Shown: positions 10,782 to 20,921, counted from the stretch's first letter. The stretch is 64,000 bases of DNA from an uncultured Rhizobiaceae group bacterium (GCA_947501445.1 CANMVS010000004.1:186001-250000), one strand, 5' to 3'. Numbers and translations are program-made. Notes: a model not told the origin generated them from the sequence alone.

Positions 10782-11141
10782 TCAGTGTTTGATATCGTCC
10801 AAAATGGAATGCAGTCGGCGAATATCTTCCGGTTTCAAGGACTTGATTGATGATGACAAACGGTTGGCGAGGGCCGTGGCCTCCGGCCTTAGCCCGGATG
10901 TGTCAATGGTTACGCGCGGATGCGACAGGGCTGCCAGACGCTGCAGTTCTTCTGCATCATCCCAGATAACGTTGAAAAACCCGATAATCCGCTGCAACAG
11001 CTCCCAGCTCGGCTGACCGCGATGTCCGTGTTCAAGCGCCGACAGATAGGCTGGCGAGACACCAATTGACTTGGCCATCTGCTGTTGTGTCAGTCCGCGT
11101 TCTGCGCGCAACATTCGTATCTTCTCACCAAATGGGGTCAT
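10782..11141 (-). CDS. XRE-type helix-turn-helix regulator
   Basis: A 119-residue protein with an N-terminal Cro/C1 helix-turn-helix (about residues 5-60; GLTQQQMAKSIGVSPAYLSALEHG) and a helical tail of unknown function. It is the last gene of the operon Tim44-like-mltA-smr-xre and its ATG overlaps the smr stop (ATGA). A small cytoplasmic DNA-binding regulator is clear; its target is not. Confidence 0.9.
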   Translation of the reverse strand: MTPFGEKIRMLRAERGLTQQQMAKSIGVSPAYLSALEHGHRGQPSWELLQRIIGFFNVIWDDAEELQRLAALSHPRVTIDTSGLRPEATALANRLSSSIKSLKPEDIRRLHSILDDIKH

Positions 11142-11704
11142 AGTTCATGGGACCTTTTCTTGAGACGGACATAGAGCGCTCCATCTCCGCCGTGTCCCCT
11201 TGCTGCAGGCTCACAACCGGATGCCAAACCCCTGAACTCGACTGAACTTAACCACTGCGGCACCGCCCGACGTAATATGCCCTCACTGCCGCGTGATGCA
11301 CCCTTGCCGGTAATGACCAGAACGTGGCGCAATCCGCGCTGGTGTGCACTGACCAAAAATCCATACAACAAATTGTGGGCAGCCGTTTGGGTCAGACCAT
11401 GCAGGTCGATACGGGCATCCAGATTGACCCTGCCTCTGGCCAGTTTCCTGTAGACGGGTTTGTCAATCGGGTTAAGTGGTTGTTGGAGGGATGCAGTGCC
11501 AGTGGTTTTACTGACCTTTGGCGGTGTTGCCGTTTTTGCTTTATTGATATTTTTTTGCCTGCGCGGTGCAGGAGAAGTCGGCGGCGCATCGGTTTCGTCC
11601 AGAAACACACTTTCCATGCGGCCGGGAAAGGCATCAACTGTTTTTGCCACCTGACCCCACAGGATCCGGTCTTCCTTGCTCAGGCTCTTTTCTTTTTTCC
11701 TCAT
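11138..11704 (-). CDS. Smr domain protein
   Basis: The 188-residue protein has a Lys-rich, low-complexity N-terminal half and a C-terminal Smr (small MutS-related) domain from about residue 95. The nuclease-associated motifs are DLHGLT and VITGKG, followed by GGDGALYVRLKK. Smr proteins nick DNA or RNA; the stand-alone SmrA/B type has been linked to cleavage of mRNA at stalled ribosomes. It overlaps mltA upstream and xre downstream by four bases each, so it is cotranscribed with them. Confidence 0.9.
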   Translation of the reverse strand: MRKKEKSLSKEDRILWGQVAKTVDAFPGRMESVFLDETDAPPTSPAPRRQKNINKAKTATPPKVSKTTGTASLQQPLNPIDKPVYRKLARGRVNLDARIDLHGLTQTAAHNLLYGFLVSAHQRGLRHVLVITGKGASRGSEGILRRAVPQWLSSVEFRGLASGCEPAARGHGGDGALYVRLKKRSHEL

Positions 11705-12795
11705 CCCGTTATCCGCCCGACAGCACTTTTTGGGATAAAAAGGTAAAATGTCGCCGCGTGTTTGACAATACCGGCAGCCTCTCCAGCCGATGATCCTGAA
11801 CCGGTAAAAATATCACCGCGCGCGGGGCCGATAATGGCCGATCCGGTATCCTGAGCCAGCATCAACCGACGAAAGGGCGCATTATCCAAATGGGTCAGGT
11901 CATCTGCCTGCACGTAGATTGGAGAACCAAAAGTGTGCAACTGACGGTCAACAGCAAGTGAACGGGTGGCCATCAGGGGCACTTTTGCAGCGCCTATCGG
12001 ACCTTGTGAATCAGCGTGATCGGGCACCGGTTTAAAAAATATGTAGGATCGGTTGTGCCATAATATCTCATCAACACGGGCGGGATTGTCATCCAGCCAT
12101 TGGCGGATGCTCTGCATGGTTACACATCCGGGCTTTTGTTCTCCAAGAGTGATCAATACCTGGCCAATTGCCGTGAAGGCATGCCCGCTCTTGGCACTAT
12201 AGGTAATACGCCTGATTGAGCGATCCGGATAGCGCAGCCGCGCTGAACCCTGAATATGGGCAAAAAACACATCGATCCGGCTTTCGGCCCAAGCTATTTC
12301 CAGTCCCCGACCTTTCAAAAAACCGCAATCCATGTCCTTGCGATCCGCATAGCTGACAATGCCATCCGGTGATTTTCTGCCATAGGCACAGGCCACATCA
12401 ACTGTAGGTGGCCTGTTGGTGGCGTCCAGTTTGATCAGATCGCCGGGCTTTGAATAAAACGGATAGCGGTAGCGATGGGTTTCGACTGGTGACACCGCTA
12501 CTTCCGGTTCGTAGTAACCGGTGACAAACCCACCATCGAAACCAATCCGGCAAGGGACGAAATGGTTTTCAAAAAAGGCGCGGGCAGACTTCGGGTCCTG
12601 CGGGATCTGTGTTGCAAGCGCATCAATCGCCGGTAGGAAATCCGCCCAGTCTATTTTGAACGATCCGGTTTTATAGGGCCTGTTGTTGTCAACATGCGCA
12701 GCGCAAGCCTGCAGGCCCTCGACGATATCCATGGGATTGTCTAAAGACCAGCCCGGCAGGTTTTCAAACAAAACCGGCGTTAGCGCTGCAGCCAT
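11701..12795 (-). CDS. mltA: Membrane-bound lytic murein transglycosylase A family
   Basis: MltA cleaves the glycan strands of peptidoglycan with formation of 1,6-anhydro ends. The 364-residue protein carries the domain 3 and barrel signatures FVTGYYEPEV, CAYGRKSPDG, and the C-terminal AQDTGSAIIGPARGDIFTG with the catalytic Asp. No signal peptide or lipobox can be seen at the annotated start, which is odd for a periplasmic enzyme. It sits in the operon Tim44-like-mltA-smr-xre, a Rhizobiales arrangement. Confidence 0.92.
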   Translation of the reverse strand: MAAALTPVLFENLPGWSLDNPMDIVEGLQACAAHVDNNRPYKTGSFKIDWADFLPAIDALATQIPQDPKSARAFFENHFVPCRIGFDGGFVTGYYEPEVAVSPVETHRYRYPFYSKPGDLIKLDATNRPPTVDVACAYGRKSPDGIVSYADRKDMDCGFLKGRGLEIAWAESRIDVFFAHIQGSARLRYPDRSIRRITYSAKSGHAFTAIGQVLITLGEQKPGCVTMQSIRQWLDDNPARVDEILWHNRSYIFFKPVPDHADSQGPIGAAKVPLMATRSLAVDRQLHTFGSPIYVQADDLTHLDNAPFRRLMLAQDTGSAIIGPARGDIFTGSGSSAGEAAGIVKHAATFYLFIPKSAVGRITG

Positions 12796-12806
12796 GTTGG
12801 ACCCGA

Positions 12807-13514
12807 TCAGTCTTCGGATTCAGTCGCGATAAGTTTCCAGTTCGGATCGCGAGAACGCGTGTCTCTGGCAAAGGTCCAAACATCATTGACCTCACCAACA
12901 CTTTCGGGATCACCATCTATGACATTATCATCCTTGTCATAGGTTGCCGTGATCAACTCGCTGACAATGCGCAAGGTGATGTTGGCCTCTGTGCCCTTCA
13001 TCTCCGCCTGAACGATGTCGGCCTTGCCGATACCAATGAAAGTGGATTTGATAACCTCGGAACGCGATTCCCGCTCCTTTATCGCCGAGACAAAACCTTC
13101 ATAGACATCCTTCGACAACAAGGATTTCAGCGTTTTCTTGTCACCTTCCGCATAGGCGGTCACAATCATTTCATAGGCAGTCTTCGCGCCTGCTGCAAAT
13201 TCCTTGGGATCAAAGTCGGAATCAGCCGTGATGACGCTGCGCAGTGCCGTGTTCAAATCACTACCGACCTTGGCGTAGGCATCAGCCGCTGCATAGCGAT
13301 CATCGACCGCCTTGTCGCCATCGCGGCGCGGCAGCGTAATTACCTTGCTGTCATCGTCACTATCAGGTGCTTCTGTGTCACTCTCGCGTGCACTATAGGG
13401 GTCAGTCGGCGGTCTTTCACTGCCTGTACGTCGACCGAGTACATTGCGCAACTGCAGGAATATGATCACTGCAGCGACAAAGAAAAATACTGTTACAAAA
13501 TCAAAGGAGCCCAT
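12807..13514 (-). CDS. Tim44/TimA family putative adaptor protein
   Basis: A 235-residue protein with an N-terminal membrane anchor (FDFVTVFFFVAAVIIFLQL), an acidic Asp/Ser/Glu-rich linker (about residues 28-65), and a C-terminal Tim44-like domain. Bacterial members are inner-membrane proteins related to the mitochondrial import motor subunit, with unknown or adaptor-type roles. It is first in an operon with mltA, smr and xre. Confidence 0.88.
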   Translation of the reverse strand: MGSFDFVTVFFFVAAVIIFLQLRNVLGRRTGSERPPTDPYSARESDTEAPDSDDDSKVITLPRRDGDKAVDDRYAAADAYAKVGSDLNTALRSVITADSDFDPKEFAAGAKTAYEMIVTAYAEGDKKTLKSLLSKDVYEGFVSAIKERESRSEVIKSTFIGIGKADIVQAEMKGTEANITLRIVSELITATYDKDDNVIDGDPESVGEVNDVWTFARDTRSRDPNWKLIATESED

Positions 13515-13791
13515 TTCACCCGATACCGGTCATAGTAAAAGAAATCAGGGCATGCACCCTCATGTCAACCATATAGTCTTTTGCTGCACATCATTCAAAT
13601 CATGATTGCAATAGTTTACACGAATAGAGCGTACAGGATTCTTCCGTGATTTGTTATATTTTTGCCCTGTCTGCATCATAAACGCCATTTTGGTCTCTAT
13701 ATGATAGATGTGAGGCCTTAACATACCGGGCAATGAACCCGCTGAAGCCAAAAAAACGATCCCTGCTGCCGTAACAAGAGACATTCATCTG

Positions 13792-14283
13792 ATGCCATTT
13801 TCACTGATTCCACTGCTGTTGCTGATTGTTCCCCTGGCTGAAATTGGTGCATTTGTGATCATCGGGCGCGAAATCGGCGTCTTCTGGACCCTGGCGATGG
13901 TGTTTTTTACCGCGGTGCTGGGCTCAATACTGCTGCGGGTTCAGGGTTTTGGCCTGATGAACAAAATACAGCAGGAAATGGGACAGGGGCGCGTACCGGG
14001 ACGTGAGATGATTCATGGCGTCATGGTCATGATTGCGGGTGTCCTGTTGCTTACACCGGGTTTCATAACCGACAGCATCGGGTTTTTACTGTTCGTACCG
14101 GCCATACGCGATGCCGGCTGGGCCTTGATCAAAAGCCGGATTTCCGTTGCATCAATGGGCGGCTTTAGTGCACAGCAAGGGCCTCAACAGGGACCGCAGG
14201 ACTCCAATACAATAGATTTGGATGAGGAGGAGTATCAGCGTGACCCTGATCCCAATTCTCCCTGGAACAAAGAAAAAGACTGA
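13792..14283 (+). CDS. fxsA: FxsA family cytoplasmic membrane protein
   Basis: The 163-residue protein has the FxsA fold: three to four membrane segments from residue 1 (LIPLLLLIVPLAEIGAFVII; FWTLAMVFFTAVLGSILL; MVMIAGVLLLTPGFITDSIG), then a Gln/Asp-rich soluble tail. FxsA in E. coli suppresses F-exclusion of phage T7; the natural role is unclear. It is divergent from the Tim44-like gene and precedes secB in the same direction, but a hairpin separates them. Confidence 0.9.
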   Translation: MPFSLIPLLLLIVPLAEIGAFVIIGREIGVFWTLAMVFFTAVLGSILLRVQGFGLMNKIQQEMGQGRVPGREMIHGVMVMIAGVLLLTPGFITDSIGFLLFVPAIRDAGWALIKSRISVASMGGFSAQQGPQQGPQDSNTIDLDEEEYQRDPDPNSPWNKEKD

Positions 14284-14297
14284 CAAAATTGTCAGTC
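14278..14297 (+). terminator. Palindrome at the end of fxsA, terminator-like
   Basis: A perfect 20-bp palindrome built on TGACAAAATTGTCA spans the fxsA stop codon. It is followed by a T-rich stretch (TAATTTTT at about 14302-14309), which fits an intrinsic terminator between fxsA and secB. Confidence 0.6.
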
Positions 14298-14436
14298 GAC
14301 AGTAATTTTTCAGGCAATTGTGCGTAAATGCACCTGCGATCTTGTTGTTTAATGTTGTGATCATTCTGCTGAAATGATAGCCAATTGCCCGACCGCGGCC
14401 AATGATGGCCGGTAATTGCAAATGTAAGGACAAATT

Positions 14437-14973
14437 ATGGCCAAGAAGCCCACCCCTGAACAGAAACCAGCTCCAGCCGTAGAAGGCAAGGAAGGCGCAG
14501 AGGCGGCAAACGGCAAGGCACCTTCGCTCAATGTGCTCGCGCAATACATCAAGGATCTTTCGTTTGAAAATCCAAATGCGCCACAGTCACTGACACAGCG
14601 GGAAAACGGCCCGGCTATCAATATCAACGTCAATGTCAATGCAAATCCTTTGTCCGAGTCCGACTATGATGTCGTTCTGACACTGAATGCTGAAGCCAAA
14701 GATGGTGACAAGGTCGTTTTTAATGTTGAGCTCGTTTACGGCGGTGTATTCCGCATTGCAGGCTTCCCGCAGGAGCATATGTTGCCGCTGCTGTTCATCG
14801 AGTGCCCCCGGCTTCTGTTCCCGTTCGCACGTCAGATTGTCAGCGATGCAACCCGCAACGGTGGCTTCCCGCCACTGATGATCGACCCAATCGACTTTGC
14901 ACAAATGTTTGCGCAGCGCATGGCTGAAGAAAAAGCCAAGGCACAGGTCGAAGTACCGTCTGTCACGAATTAG
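14437..14973 (+). CDS. secB: Protein-export chaperone SecB
   Basis: SecB is a tetrameric cytoplasmic chaperone that keeps preproteins unfolded and delivers them to SecA. The 178-residue protein has the family core [13 protein letters not shown], the NINVNVNAN beta strand, and [20 protein letters not shown]. An Ala/Lys/Pro-rich extension of about 35 residues precedes the core, and the tail is acidic. AAGGA lies seven bases before the ATG. Confidence 0.97.
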   Translation: MAKKPTPEQKPAPAVEGKEGAEAANGKAPSLNVLAQYIKDLSFENPNAPQSLTQRENGPAININVNVNANPLSESDYDVVLTLNAEAKDGDKVVFNVELVYGGVFRIAGFPQEHMLPLLFIECPRLLFPFARQIVSDATRNGGFPPLMIDPIDFAQMFAQRMAEEKAKAQVEVPSVTN

Positions 14974-14994
14974 AGCCTATTGCCGCTCAGCGGG

Positions 14995-15693
14995 TTAATC
15001 CGAATAGTTTTTCCAGAGGGCCTTTTCACCAAGGCCCTCTCTCATTTTCAAATGAGCTTCTCGTTCCTGCGCATTGATACGGCTGGCCAGAGGCTCAGGC
15101 CGGGCGCCCATTTTGGCAACCGAACTTGTATGACTTTGTGATGTCTGGTTTGCGCTGCCTGTGCTCAAACCCAGCGCCGCCTGACGTCCGCCATTCATTT
15201 CGATGAAAACTTCTGCCAGCAGTTCGGCATCCAGCAGCGCACCATGTTTGGTCCGGCGGGAATTGTCTATGCCGTATCGCTTACACAAGGCATCCAGAGA
15301 GTTTGGCCCCATCGGATGGCGCCGCCGGGCCAGCGCCAGTGTGTCAATGACCCGCCCGGGATCAATTGGCGGCAGGCCGAGGCGTGCATATTCGGCATTC
15401 AGAAAACCGATATCAAAGTTTGCGTTATGCGCAACGAGCATGGCACCGTCAAAAATCTGCGCCATATCGCCAATGATCTCGCCAAATGTCGGCTTGTCCT
15501 GCAAAAAATCATCCGTGATGCCATGAACGGCCAAAGCGTCGGGGTGCACTTTTTTGCCCTGTGCATTGATAAATACGTGAAATGTGCGGCCGGTTGGAAA
15601 CTTGTTTTCCAGTTCAACACCGCCAATTTCGATCACTCTGTCCTCTTTGTTGTCCAGGCCGGTGGTTTCCGTATCAAAAATGATCTCACGCAT
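14995..15693 (-). CDS. dnaQ: DNA polymerase III epsilon subunit (proofreading exonuclease)
   Basis: DnaQ is the 3'-5' proofreading exonuclease of the replicative polymerase. The 232-residue protein shows Exo I (IIFDTETTGLD), Exo II (HNANFDIGFL) and Exo III (HGALLDAELL), with the catalytic Asp, Glu and His residues. MREIIFD at 15693 is the family start; an upstream start at 15714 would overlap coaE. It is the last gene of ppsR/maf-aroE-coaE-dnaQ. Confidence 0.96.
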   Translation of the reverse strand: MREIIFDTETTGLDNKEDRVIEIGGVELENKFPTGRTFHVFINAQGKKVHPDALAVHGITDDFLQDKPTFGEIIGDMAQIFDGAMLVAHNANFDIGFLNAEYARLGLPPIDPGRVIDTLALARRRHPMGPNSLDALCKRYGIDNSRRTKHGALLDAELLAEVFIEMNGGRQAALGLSTGSANQTSQSHTSSVAKMGARPEPLASRINAQEREAHLKMREGLGEKALWKNYSD

Positions 15694-15710
15694 GGGTTTT
15701 GTTCCTTGGA

Positions 15711-16301
15711 TCATGTCTCTGCCGCCAGCAGAAGGTCGATGATGGCATCAATCTGCAGCCGGGTATTTTCAATCGTGCCGGAAGTGCAGACAATAAAGTC
15801 AGCCAGAGCACGTTTTTCGCTATCGGGCATCTGACGTTGCACTATTGCGGCAAATTTGTCTTCTGTCATTCCCGCACGGCGCAAGACGCGCTCCTTTTGC
15901 TGGGCAGCATCACATGAAACGACGACAACCTTGTCCACGCCATGCTGTCCATTTCCCTCAAAGAGCAACGGAATATCCAGAACCACCAGTCGTTCACCGG
16001 CTTTTTCCTGGGCTTCAACAAAGCGCCGGCGCTCATCCTCCACCAATGGATGGATAATTGATTCGAGTTTTTTGAACGCCGTTTCGTTATTCAGCACCGC
16101 TTTCGACAATAATTGGCGATCCACAACACCGTGTTTTGTCGTACCAGGAAACGCTGCCTCAATCAGGGGCGCTGCCCTGCCGGAATATAGATCATGCACA
16201 ATCTCATCGGCGCTGATCATCGGAATTTTCCGATCAGTGAACATTGATCCGGCCGTTGATTTTCCCATACCGATCGATCCGGTCAGTCCCAGTGTGATCA
16301 T
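15711..16301 (-). CDS. coaE: Dephospho-CoA kinase
   Basis: CoaE phosphorylates dephospho-CoA, the last step of coenzyme A synthesis. The 196-residue protein begins with the P-loop [11 protein letters not shown] and has the LDIPLLFE substrate segment. The start at 16301 overlaps the aroE stop codon (ATGA) and matches the family N-terminus. Confidence 0.96.
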   Translation of the reverse strand: MITLGLTGSIGMGKSTAGSMFTDRKIPMISADEIVHDLYSGRAAPLIEAAFPGTTKHGVVDRQLLSKAVLNNETAFKKLESIIHPLVEDERRRFVEAQEKAGERLVVLDIPLLFEGNGQHGVDKVVVVSCDAAQQKERVLRRAGMTEDKFAAIVQRQMPDSEKRALADFIVCTSGTIENTRLQIDAIIDLLLAAET

Positions 16302-17152
16302 GTCCGGTTCTCCAGATCTGCAACAATGCGCTGCCTCAGTATATCGGTAACAACAGGGCGGATGCCGAACCATTTTTCAAATCCAGGCACGGCCTGATGC
16401 AGCAGCATTCCAAGTCCGTCCACAACCTTCAGTCCCTGCTGCTTTGCCATCGTCATAAGGGGTGTGACCAGAGGTGTGTAGACGATATCCGTGACGATCG
16501 CGTCCGGCGCCATGACGGAAAAATCAATCGCAGGTACATCACCGCCCGCGCTGCCGTGCATGCCGAGCGAACTGGTGTTGATAAAAAGCCCCGCACCACT
16601 CAACACCTCACCCAATGCCTCCAGGGGGTGGGCCTCAACCGGTCTGCCAAACCGCGCGGCCAGTTCGGCGGCGCGTGAAACGGTTCTGTTGACCACATGG
16701 ATGCGGCTAATGCCGCGATCGCGCACTGTTTGTATGATTGCCCGGCTGGCACCGCCAGCACCCAAAATCACCGCACTATCTGCCTGATCCCATCGCGGTG
16801 CCCACTGATCCAGATTGGCTGCAAATCCATAGCCGTCTGTATTTGTTGCGCAAAGTCGCCCGTCTTCCAGCCATAACGTATTGGCTGCACCCAGTTCAAC
16901 GGCAATCTCATCAGCTTTGACAGCCAGTGCGAATGCCTGCTGTTTGTGTGGGATTGTCACATTGCCACCAACAAAGCCGCTGCGCCCGCTGGAGAGGTTT
17001 TCCATGAAGTCTGCAAAATTTTCCGGCGTTACTTCGATAATTTCATAGGATCCATTTATCTTGGCCAGTTCAAGCCAATGGCGATGAATAAGCGGAGAAC
17101 GCGAGTGTTTGACGGGAAATCCGGTGACAAAGGCTCTGATTTGTTCAACCAT
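16298..17152 (-). CDS. aroE: Shikimate dehydrogenase
   Basis: AroE reduces 3-dehydroshikimate with NADPH in aromatic amino acid synthesis. The 284-residue protein has the shikimate-binding KHSRSPLIH, the catalytic Lys in NVTIPHKQ, the dinucleotide loop GAGGASRA, and NTSSLGM. ATG at 17152 is chosen as the conserved start; it overlaps the end of maf by eight bases. Confidence 0.96.
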   Translation of the reverse strand: MVEQIRAFVTGFPVKHSRSPLIHRHWLELAKINGSYEIIEVTPENFADFMENLSSGRSGFVGGNVTIPHKQQAFALAVKADEIAVELGAANTLWLEDGRLCATNTDGYGFAANLDQWAPRWDQADSAVILGAGGASRAIIQTVRDRGISRIHVVNRTVSRAAELAARFGRPVEAHPLEALGEVLSGAGLFINTSSLGMHGSAGGDVPAIDFSVMAPDAIVTDIVYTPLVTPLMTMAKQQGLKVVDGLGMLLHQAVPGFEKWFGIRPVVTDILRQRIVADLENRT

Positions 17153-17759
17153 CGATCGCTCCCAGGTCTCGCAGTGCACCCAGCAGCGCCAGCACGGGCA
17201 GGCCTATAATGGTAAAATAGTCACCTTCAATTTTTTCAAACAACTGAACACCTTCCCCTTCCAGCTGATAGGCCCCAACGCTTGTCAAAGCCTTTTCACC
17301 GACCCGGGCCAGATAGCGCCCGATAAATCCGGGATCCAGTTTGCGCATTGTCAAATCGGCAGTCTCAACGTGGCTCCAGACAATTTCACCACCGCGCGCC
17401 AGAACAACCGCGCTGTTGAGCTGATGGGTTTTTCCCGACATCGACAGCAGGTGATCGCGGGCCGCATTCATATCAGCCGGTTTGTGCATGACGGTGTCGC
17501 CCAGCGACAGTGTTTGATCTGAACCAATTACCAGAGCGTTTTGAAATCTGCCGGCAACGTCGAGGGCTTTGGCCCGCGCCAATACGCTGGCAATATCATC
17601 GGCGGCGGCGCCCGCCTTATCAAGTGGTGCCTGTATCAACCGCTCGTCGATCTGCGCGGGATGCACAGCAAATTTGACGCCGGCATTTTCAAGCAGCGTT
17701 CTTCTGAACGGGCTTGCCGATGCTAAGATCAGATCTGATGACAAGGGCCTATCCTTCAC
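17145..17759 (-). CDS. maf: Maf family nucleoside triphosphate pyrophosphatase
   Basis: Maf proteins hydrolyse dTTP, UTP or modified nucleotides to monophosphates and can delay septation. The 204-residue protein has [16 protein letters not shown] near the start and the catalytic Asp in IGSDQTLSL. It starts at a GTG (17759), ten residues before the conserved LASASP core. It precedes aroE with an overlap, so maf-aroE-coaE-dnaQ look like one transcript. The Gln in SDQ suggests the YceF/YhdE-like subgroup, which I cannot separate by eye. Confidence 0.92.
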   Translation of the reverse strand: MKDRPLSSDLILASASPFRRTLLENAGVKFAVHPAQIDERLIQAPLDKAGAAADDIASVLARAKALDVAGRFQNALVIGSDQTLSLGDTVMHKPADMNAARDHLLSMSGKTHQLNSAVVLARGGEIVWSHVETADLTMRKLDPGFIGRYLARVGEKALTSVGAYQLEGEGVQLFEKIEGDYFTIIGLPVLALLGALRDLGAIDG

Positions 17760-17895
17760 AAATTATTATTAAGCCGCATTGCTTGCGACCCGCTTTGCAG
17801 GCTGGCGGCAATGCGCCTGGAATATTGCACACAACGTGGCTTTTCCTCATTTTTCTCTTTGAAAGAAAATCACCCTGGACTGTACCTTCTTGCGC

Positions 17896-18717
17896 CTAAC
17901 GTGTCTTCACATCAAGCGCAAGAATGGCTGCAGCAGTTTCCTCGATGGACCGGCGGCTGACATCAATGATCGGCCAGTTCTGGCGGGCACAGAGATTGCG
18001 GGCGTGTTTCAATTCTTCGGCAATCGCAACCCGGTCAACATATTCATCGCCACTATATCCCTGGGTTGTTCCCAGAACGCGGTTTTTTCGCACCTGGGAT
18101 ATACGCTCCACAGTGGCTACCAGACCAACGATGAGCGGATGTTTTGCGACATCAAGAACGGACGGCAAGGGCACATTATAGACAATGGGGATATTAACGG
18201 TTTTGTAGCCGCGATTGGCCAGATAGATGCTGGTTGGGGTTTTTGATGTCCGGCTGATACCGACCAGTACAATATCCGCATCCTCAATATCAGCCGGAAG
18301 CTGACCGTCATCATGTTCCATGGTGAAATTAAGCGCTTCCATGCGCCGGAAATATTCTGCATTCAGCATATGCTGGGCACCAACGCGGTGCTTTGATGGC
18401 GGACCGAGATAGGATTGAAAGATCCCGATGACCGGTTCGAGTACGGACACGCTTGGAACATTCATCTGTTTGCAACGATCATGGATCATTTGCGATAGGT
18501 CGGGATCGACCACCGTATACAGGACGATGCCCGGCGCACCGTCGATCGTATCCAGCACCGGCTCGAGCTGTTTTGCCGAGCGAATCAGTGGGTAGATGTG
18601 CTCCAAAGCCCGTGTACCGGTGAATTGAGCCGCTGCAGCCCTGCCAACAGTGATCAAAGTCTCACCGGTCGAATCAGAAATGAGATGCAGGTGAAAATAG
18701 TTTTTTTGCTGATCCAC
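17896..18717 (-). CDS. ppsR: Pyruvate, phosphate dikinase/PEP synthase regulatory protein
   Basis: PPSR-type (DUF299) proteins are bifunctional kinase/pyrophosphorylases that switch PEP synthase or pyruvate phosphate dikinase off and on, depending on ADP. The 273-residue form starts [15 protein letters not shown] soon after a GTG at 18717. It has the nucleotide-binding loop [15 protein letters not shown]. An alternative GTG at 18810 would add 31 unconserved residues and would run into the DnaA-box region, so the shorter start is preferred. It is next to the probable replication origin and hemE, as in many alphaproteobacteria. Confidence 0.93.
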   Translation of the reverse strand: MDQQKNYFHLHLISDSTGETLITVGRAAAAQFTGTRALEHIYPLIRSAKQLEPVLDTIDGAPGIVLYTVVDPDLSQMIHDRCKQMNVPSVSVLEPVIGIFQSYLGPPSKHRVGAQHMLNAEYFRRMEALNFTMEHDDGQLPADIEDADIVLVGISRTSKTPTSIYLANRGYKTVNIPIVYNVPLPSVLDVAKHPLIVGLVATVERISQVRKNRVLGTTQGYSGDEYVDRVAIAEELKHARNLCARQNWPIIDVSRRSIEETAAAILALDVKTR

Positions 18718-19121
18718 GATATTCTTGGCGCCCTGTTGATAGCTGTGCACAAATTCGATCCAAGCAAGCCGACCGCAAAGAGGCAAGGGATAACCAACAG
18801 TTTTTTCCACAGTGAAGGCGTTCGGGACAGAATTTACGGCGGGGTGTGTATTTTGATTTTATCAACAAACAGCGCAAGTTAATACACAGGTTGTTTCGAA
18901 TTTTCATCCGATGATATACAGACTATATCTTTGATAAAATTAAATTAATTCATGTTATCCCCACTGTTCACCCAATTCACGGTGATCCTGTGCGACCTTA
19001 TCTCGCAATTGTGATCCTGTGGAGAAGGTTTGAATTAAGTTTAATCCCTGATACTCACCGACTCTAAGAATTAGAAGACTCTTAGATAACCTTTATTTTT
19101 TAATGTATGAAGGACGCCTGC
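18718..19121. other. Putative chromosome replication origin (oriC) beside hemE
   Basis: In Caulobacter and several Rhizobiales the origin lies between hemE and the ppsR-side genes, and this 404-base gap has matching features. DnaA-box-like 9-mers are TTTTCCACA (18803-18811), TTATCCCCA (18955-18963) and TTCTCCACA on the minus strand (19018-19026). A very AT-rich stretch lies at about 18918-18953. The 11-mer GTGATCCTGTG occurs twice (18982-18992, 19011-19021). Two GACTC sites, which CcrM-type enzymes methylate, lie at 19060 and 19077. The call rests on position and motifs only. Confidence 0.6.
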
Positions 19122-20153
19122 ATGAGTGACGAGCGCAAGGTCATGAAGGTTCTGGGTGGCGAAAGCGTATTTCCACCGCCAATCTGGTTGATGCGGCAGG
19201 CTGGACGATATTTGCCTGAATATCGCGAAGTGCGGAAGAAAGCCGGTGGTTTTCTGGATCTTTGCTACACACCCAAACTGGCTATGGAAGTTACACTGCA
19301 GCCCATTCGCCGATATGGGTTTGATGCAGCTATCCTGTTTTCTGATATTCTGGTCATCCCCGATGCCTTGAAACGTGATGTGCGGTTTGAGGAAGGCCGT
19401 GGCCCGCTTATGGCACCAATTGATGCAGCCGGTATTGCAAGGCTGGATGGCAAGAACATGCTGAACCATCTTGAGCCTGTCATGGAGACGGTTTCGCTGC
19501 TGCGCGGTACCCTGCCAACCGAAACAACGCTGTTGGGCTTCTGTGGTGCTCCCTGGACGGTGGCAACCTATATGATTGCCGGTCATGGAACGCCTGATCA
19601 GGCCCCGGCGCGTTTGTTTGCCTATCGCGAACCCGAGGCCTTTGATGCGCTGCTGCAATTGCTGGCGGATCTTTCGGCGGATTATCTGTGCGCCCAGATT
19701 GAAGCTGGTGCCGATGCGGTGCAGATATTTGATTCCTGGGCCGGCGTTCTGGGGGAAACCGAATTTGAGCGCTACTCAATCGGTCCGACCCGTTCCATCA
19801 TCGAACAGGTCAAGAAACGCCATCCAAAGGCACGCATTATAGCCTTTGCCAAGGGCGCTGGAACATTGCTCTCGACCTACCGCGAAAAAGTGGGCGCTGA
19901 TGCAATTGGCCTTGACTGGTCGGTACCACTGGATTTCGGCCGGACGCTTCAGCAGCAAGGCGCTGTTCAGGGTAATCTTGATCCCATGCGCGTCGTTGCG
20001 GGCGGCAAAGCGCTGGACGAAGGTGTTGATGCCATATTGGATAAACTGGGCGGCGGACCCCTGATCTTCAATCTGGGTCACGGCATCACGCCACAGGCTG
20101 ATCCGGAACATGTGACACAACTGGTCAATCGGGTGCGCACGGCATCACAATAA
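19122..20153 (+). CDS. hemE: Uroporphyrinogen decarboxylase
   Basis: HemE decarboxylates the four acetate groups of uroporphyrinogen III to give coproporphyrinogen III for heme. The 343-residue protein has the signature [17 protein letters not shown], the catalytic Asp region [12 protein letters not shown], and [16 protein letters not shown] at 19122 follows AAGGA by seven bases and is preferred to the ATG at 19107. hemJ follows in the same direction 43 bases downstream, so heme genes are grouped here. Confidence 0.97.
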   Translation: MSDERKVMKVLGGESVFPPPIWLMRQAGRYLPEYREVRKKAGGFLDLCYTPKLAMEVTLQPIRRYGFDAAILFSDILVIPDALKRDVRFEEGRGPLMAPIDAAGIARLDGKNMLNHLEPVMETVSLLRGTLPTETTLLGFCGAPWTVATYMIAGHGTPDQAPARLFAYREPEAFDALLQLLADLSADYLCAQIEAGADAVQIFDSWAGVLGETEFERYSIGPTRSIIEQVKKRHPKARIIAFAKGAGTLLSTYREKVGADAIGLDWSVPLDFGRTLQQQGAVQGNLDPMRVVAGGKALDEGVDAILDKLGGGPLIFNLGHGITPQADPEHVTQLVNRVRTASQ

Positions 20154-20196
20154 TCGAACACCGCATGCATGCCTGAAGCCTTGAAAATGAGAGTTG

Positions 20197-20736
20197 ATGA
20201 CCTTGGACAAGAAACAGTCGAGCGATGCTCAATCTGCCGGCAGGAAAGCAAAGCTGGCCATCATTGTGTTATGCGTGCTTGTTGCCGGTTTGATGGTGTG
20301 GAACCCGCCTGAGCTCTATGTGTGGATAAAGGCTGTTCATGTCATCGCCATAATTTCCTGGATGGCCGGTCTTGTCTATTTGCCGCGATTGTTTGTTTAT
20401 CATAGCGACAGCACCGTCGGCTCAGACACGTCAGAAACGTTCAAACTGATGGAATCGCGGCTTTATCGCCTGATCATGACACCGGCAATGATGATTGCCT
20501 GGATACTGGGCCTGTGGTTGGCCTGGGATGGGTTTGGTTTTGTTGGCTGGTGGCTTTGGTTGAAGATTGCCGCTGTCTTCGCACTGACGATGGTCCATGG
20601 GTACCTGGGCAAGTCCGTACGTGGTTTTGCGGCCGACCAGCGTGAAAAAACCGCTCGCCATTGGCGTCTTGTCAATGAATTGCCTACCGTGTTGATGATC
20701 TTCATCGTGATAATGGTAATTGTGAAACCCTTTTGA
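20197..20736 (+). CDS. hemJ: Protoporphyrinogen IX oxidase HemJ (CopD/UPF0093 family)
   Basis: HemJ is a heme-b-binding membrane enzyme that oxidises protoporphyrinogen IX. The 179-residue protein has four to five membrane segments. It carries the conserved pattern YVWIKAVHVIAIISWMAGL, whose His is the likely heme ligand, followed by LPRLFVYH. The first 20 residues are soluble. The neighbour hemE supports the role. The start is the ATG at 20197 next to an in-frame TTG. Confidence 0.9.
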   Translation: MTLDKKQSSDAQSAGRKAKLAIIVLCVLVAGLMVWNPPELYVWIKAVHVIAIISWMAGLVYLPRLFVYHSDSTVGSDTSETFKLMESRLYRLIMTPAMMIAWILGLWLAWDGFGFVGWWLWLKIAAVFALTMVHGYLGKSVRGFAADQREKTARHWRLVNELPTVLMIFIVIMVIVKPF

Positions 20737-20793
20737 GACTTGCTGTTTGGCACAAAATATGCGACAGGCGATGTCACCGGATGCTTTTCGCAA

Positions 20794-20809
20794 CGTTTCA
20801 CGTGAATCA
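20794..20809. other. Degenerate parS-like site upstream of rho
   Basis: CGTTTCACGTGAATCA differs from the parS 16-mer TGTTTCACGTGAAACA at two positions and keeps the CACGTG core. It lies between hemJ and rho, about 5 kb from the main parS cluster. Confidence 0.6.
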
Positions 20810-20921
20810 CAGTAGCGAAAATCCCCTCCCCGGCGGACGGTGACAGCACATCTGTTGTTGCCTAATTTCCCAAAATGACTGTCTTACAATAATAAACCTG
20901 AATAAAGAATCTGGATATCCA

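Noticed and set aside
13560-13784. 74-codon minus-strand ORF between the Tim44-like gene and fxsA
   Set aside because: No ribosome binding site, unusual composition, and no family resemblance. It lies in the divergent promoter region.
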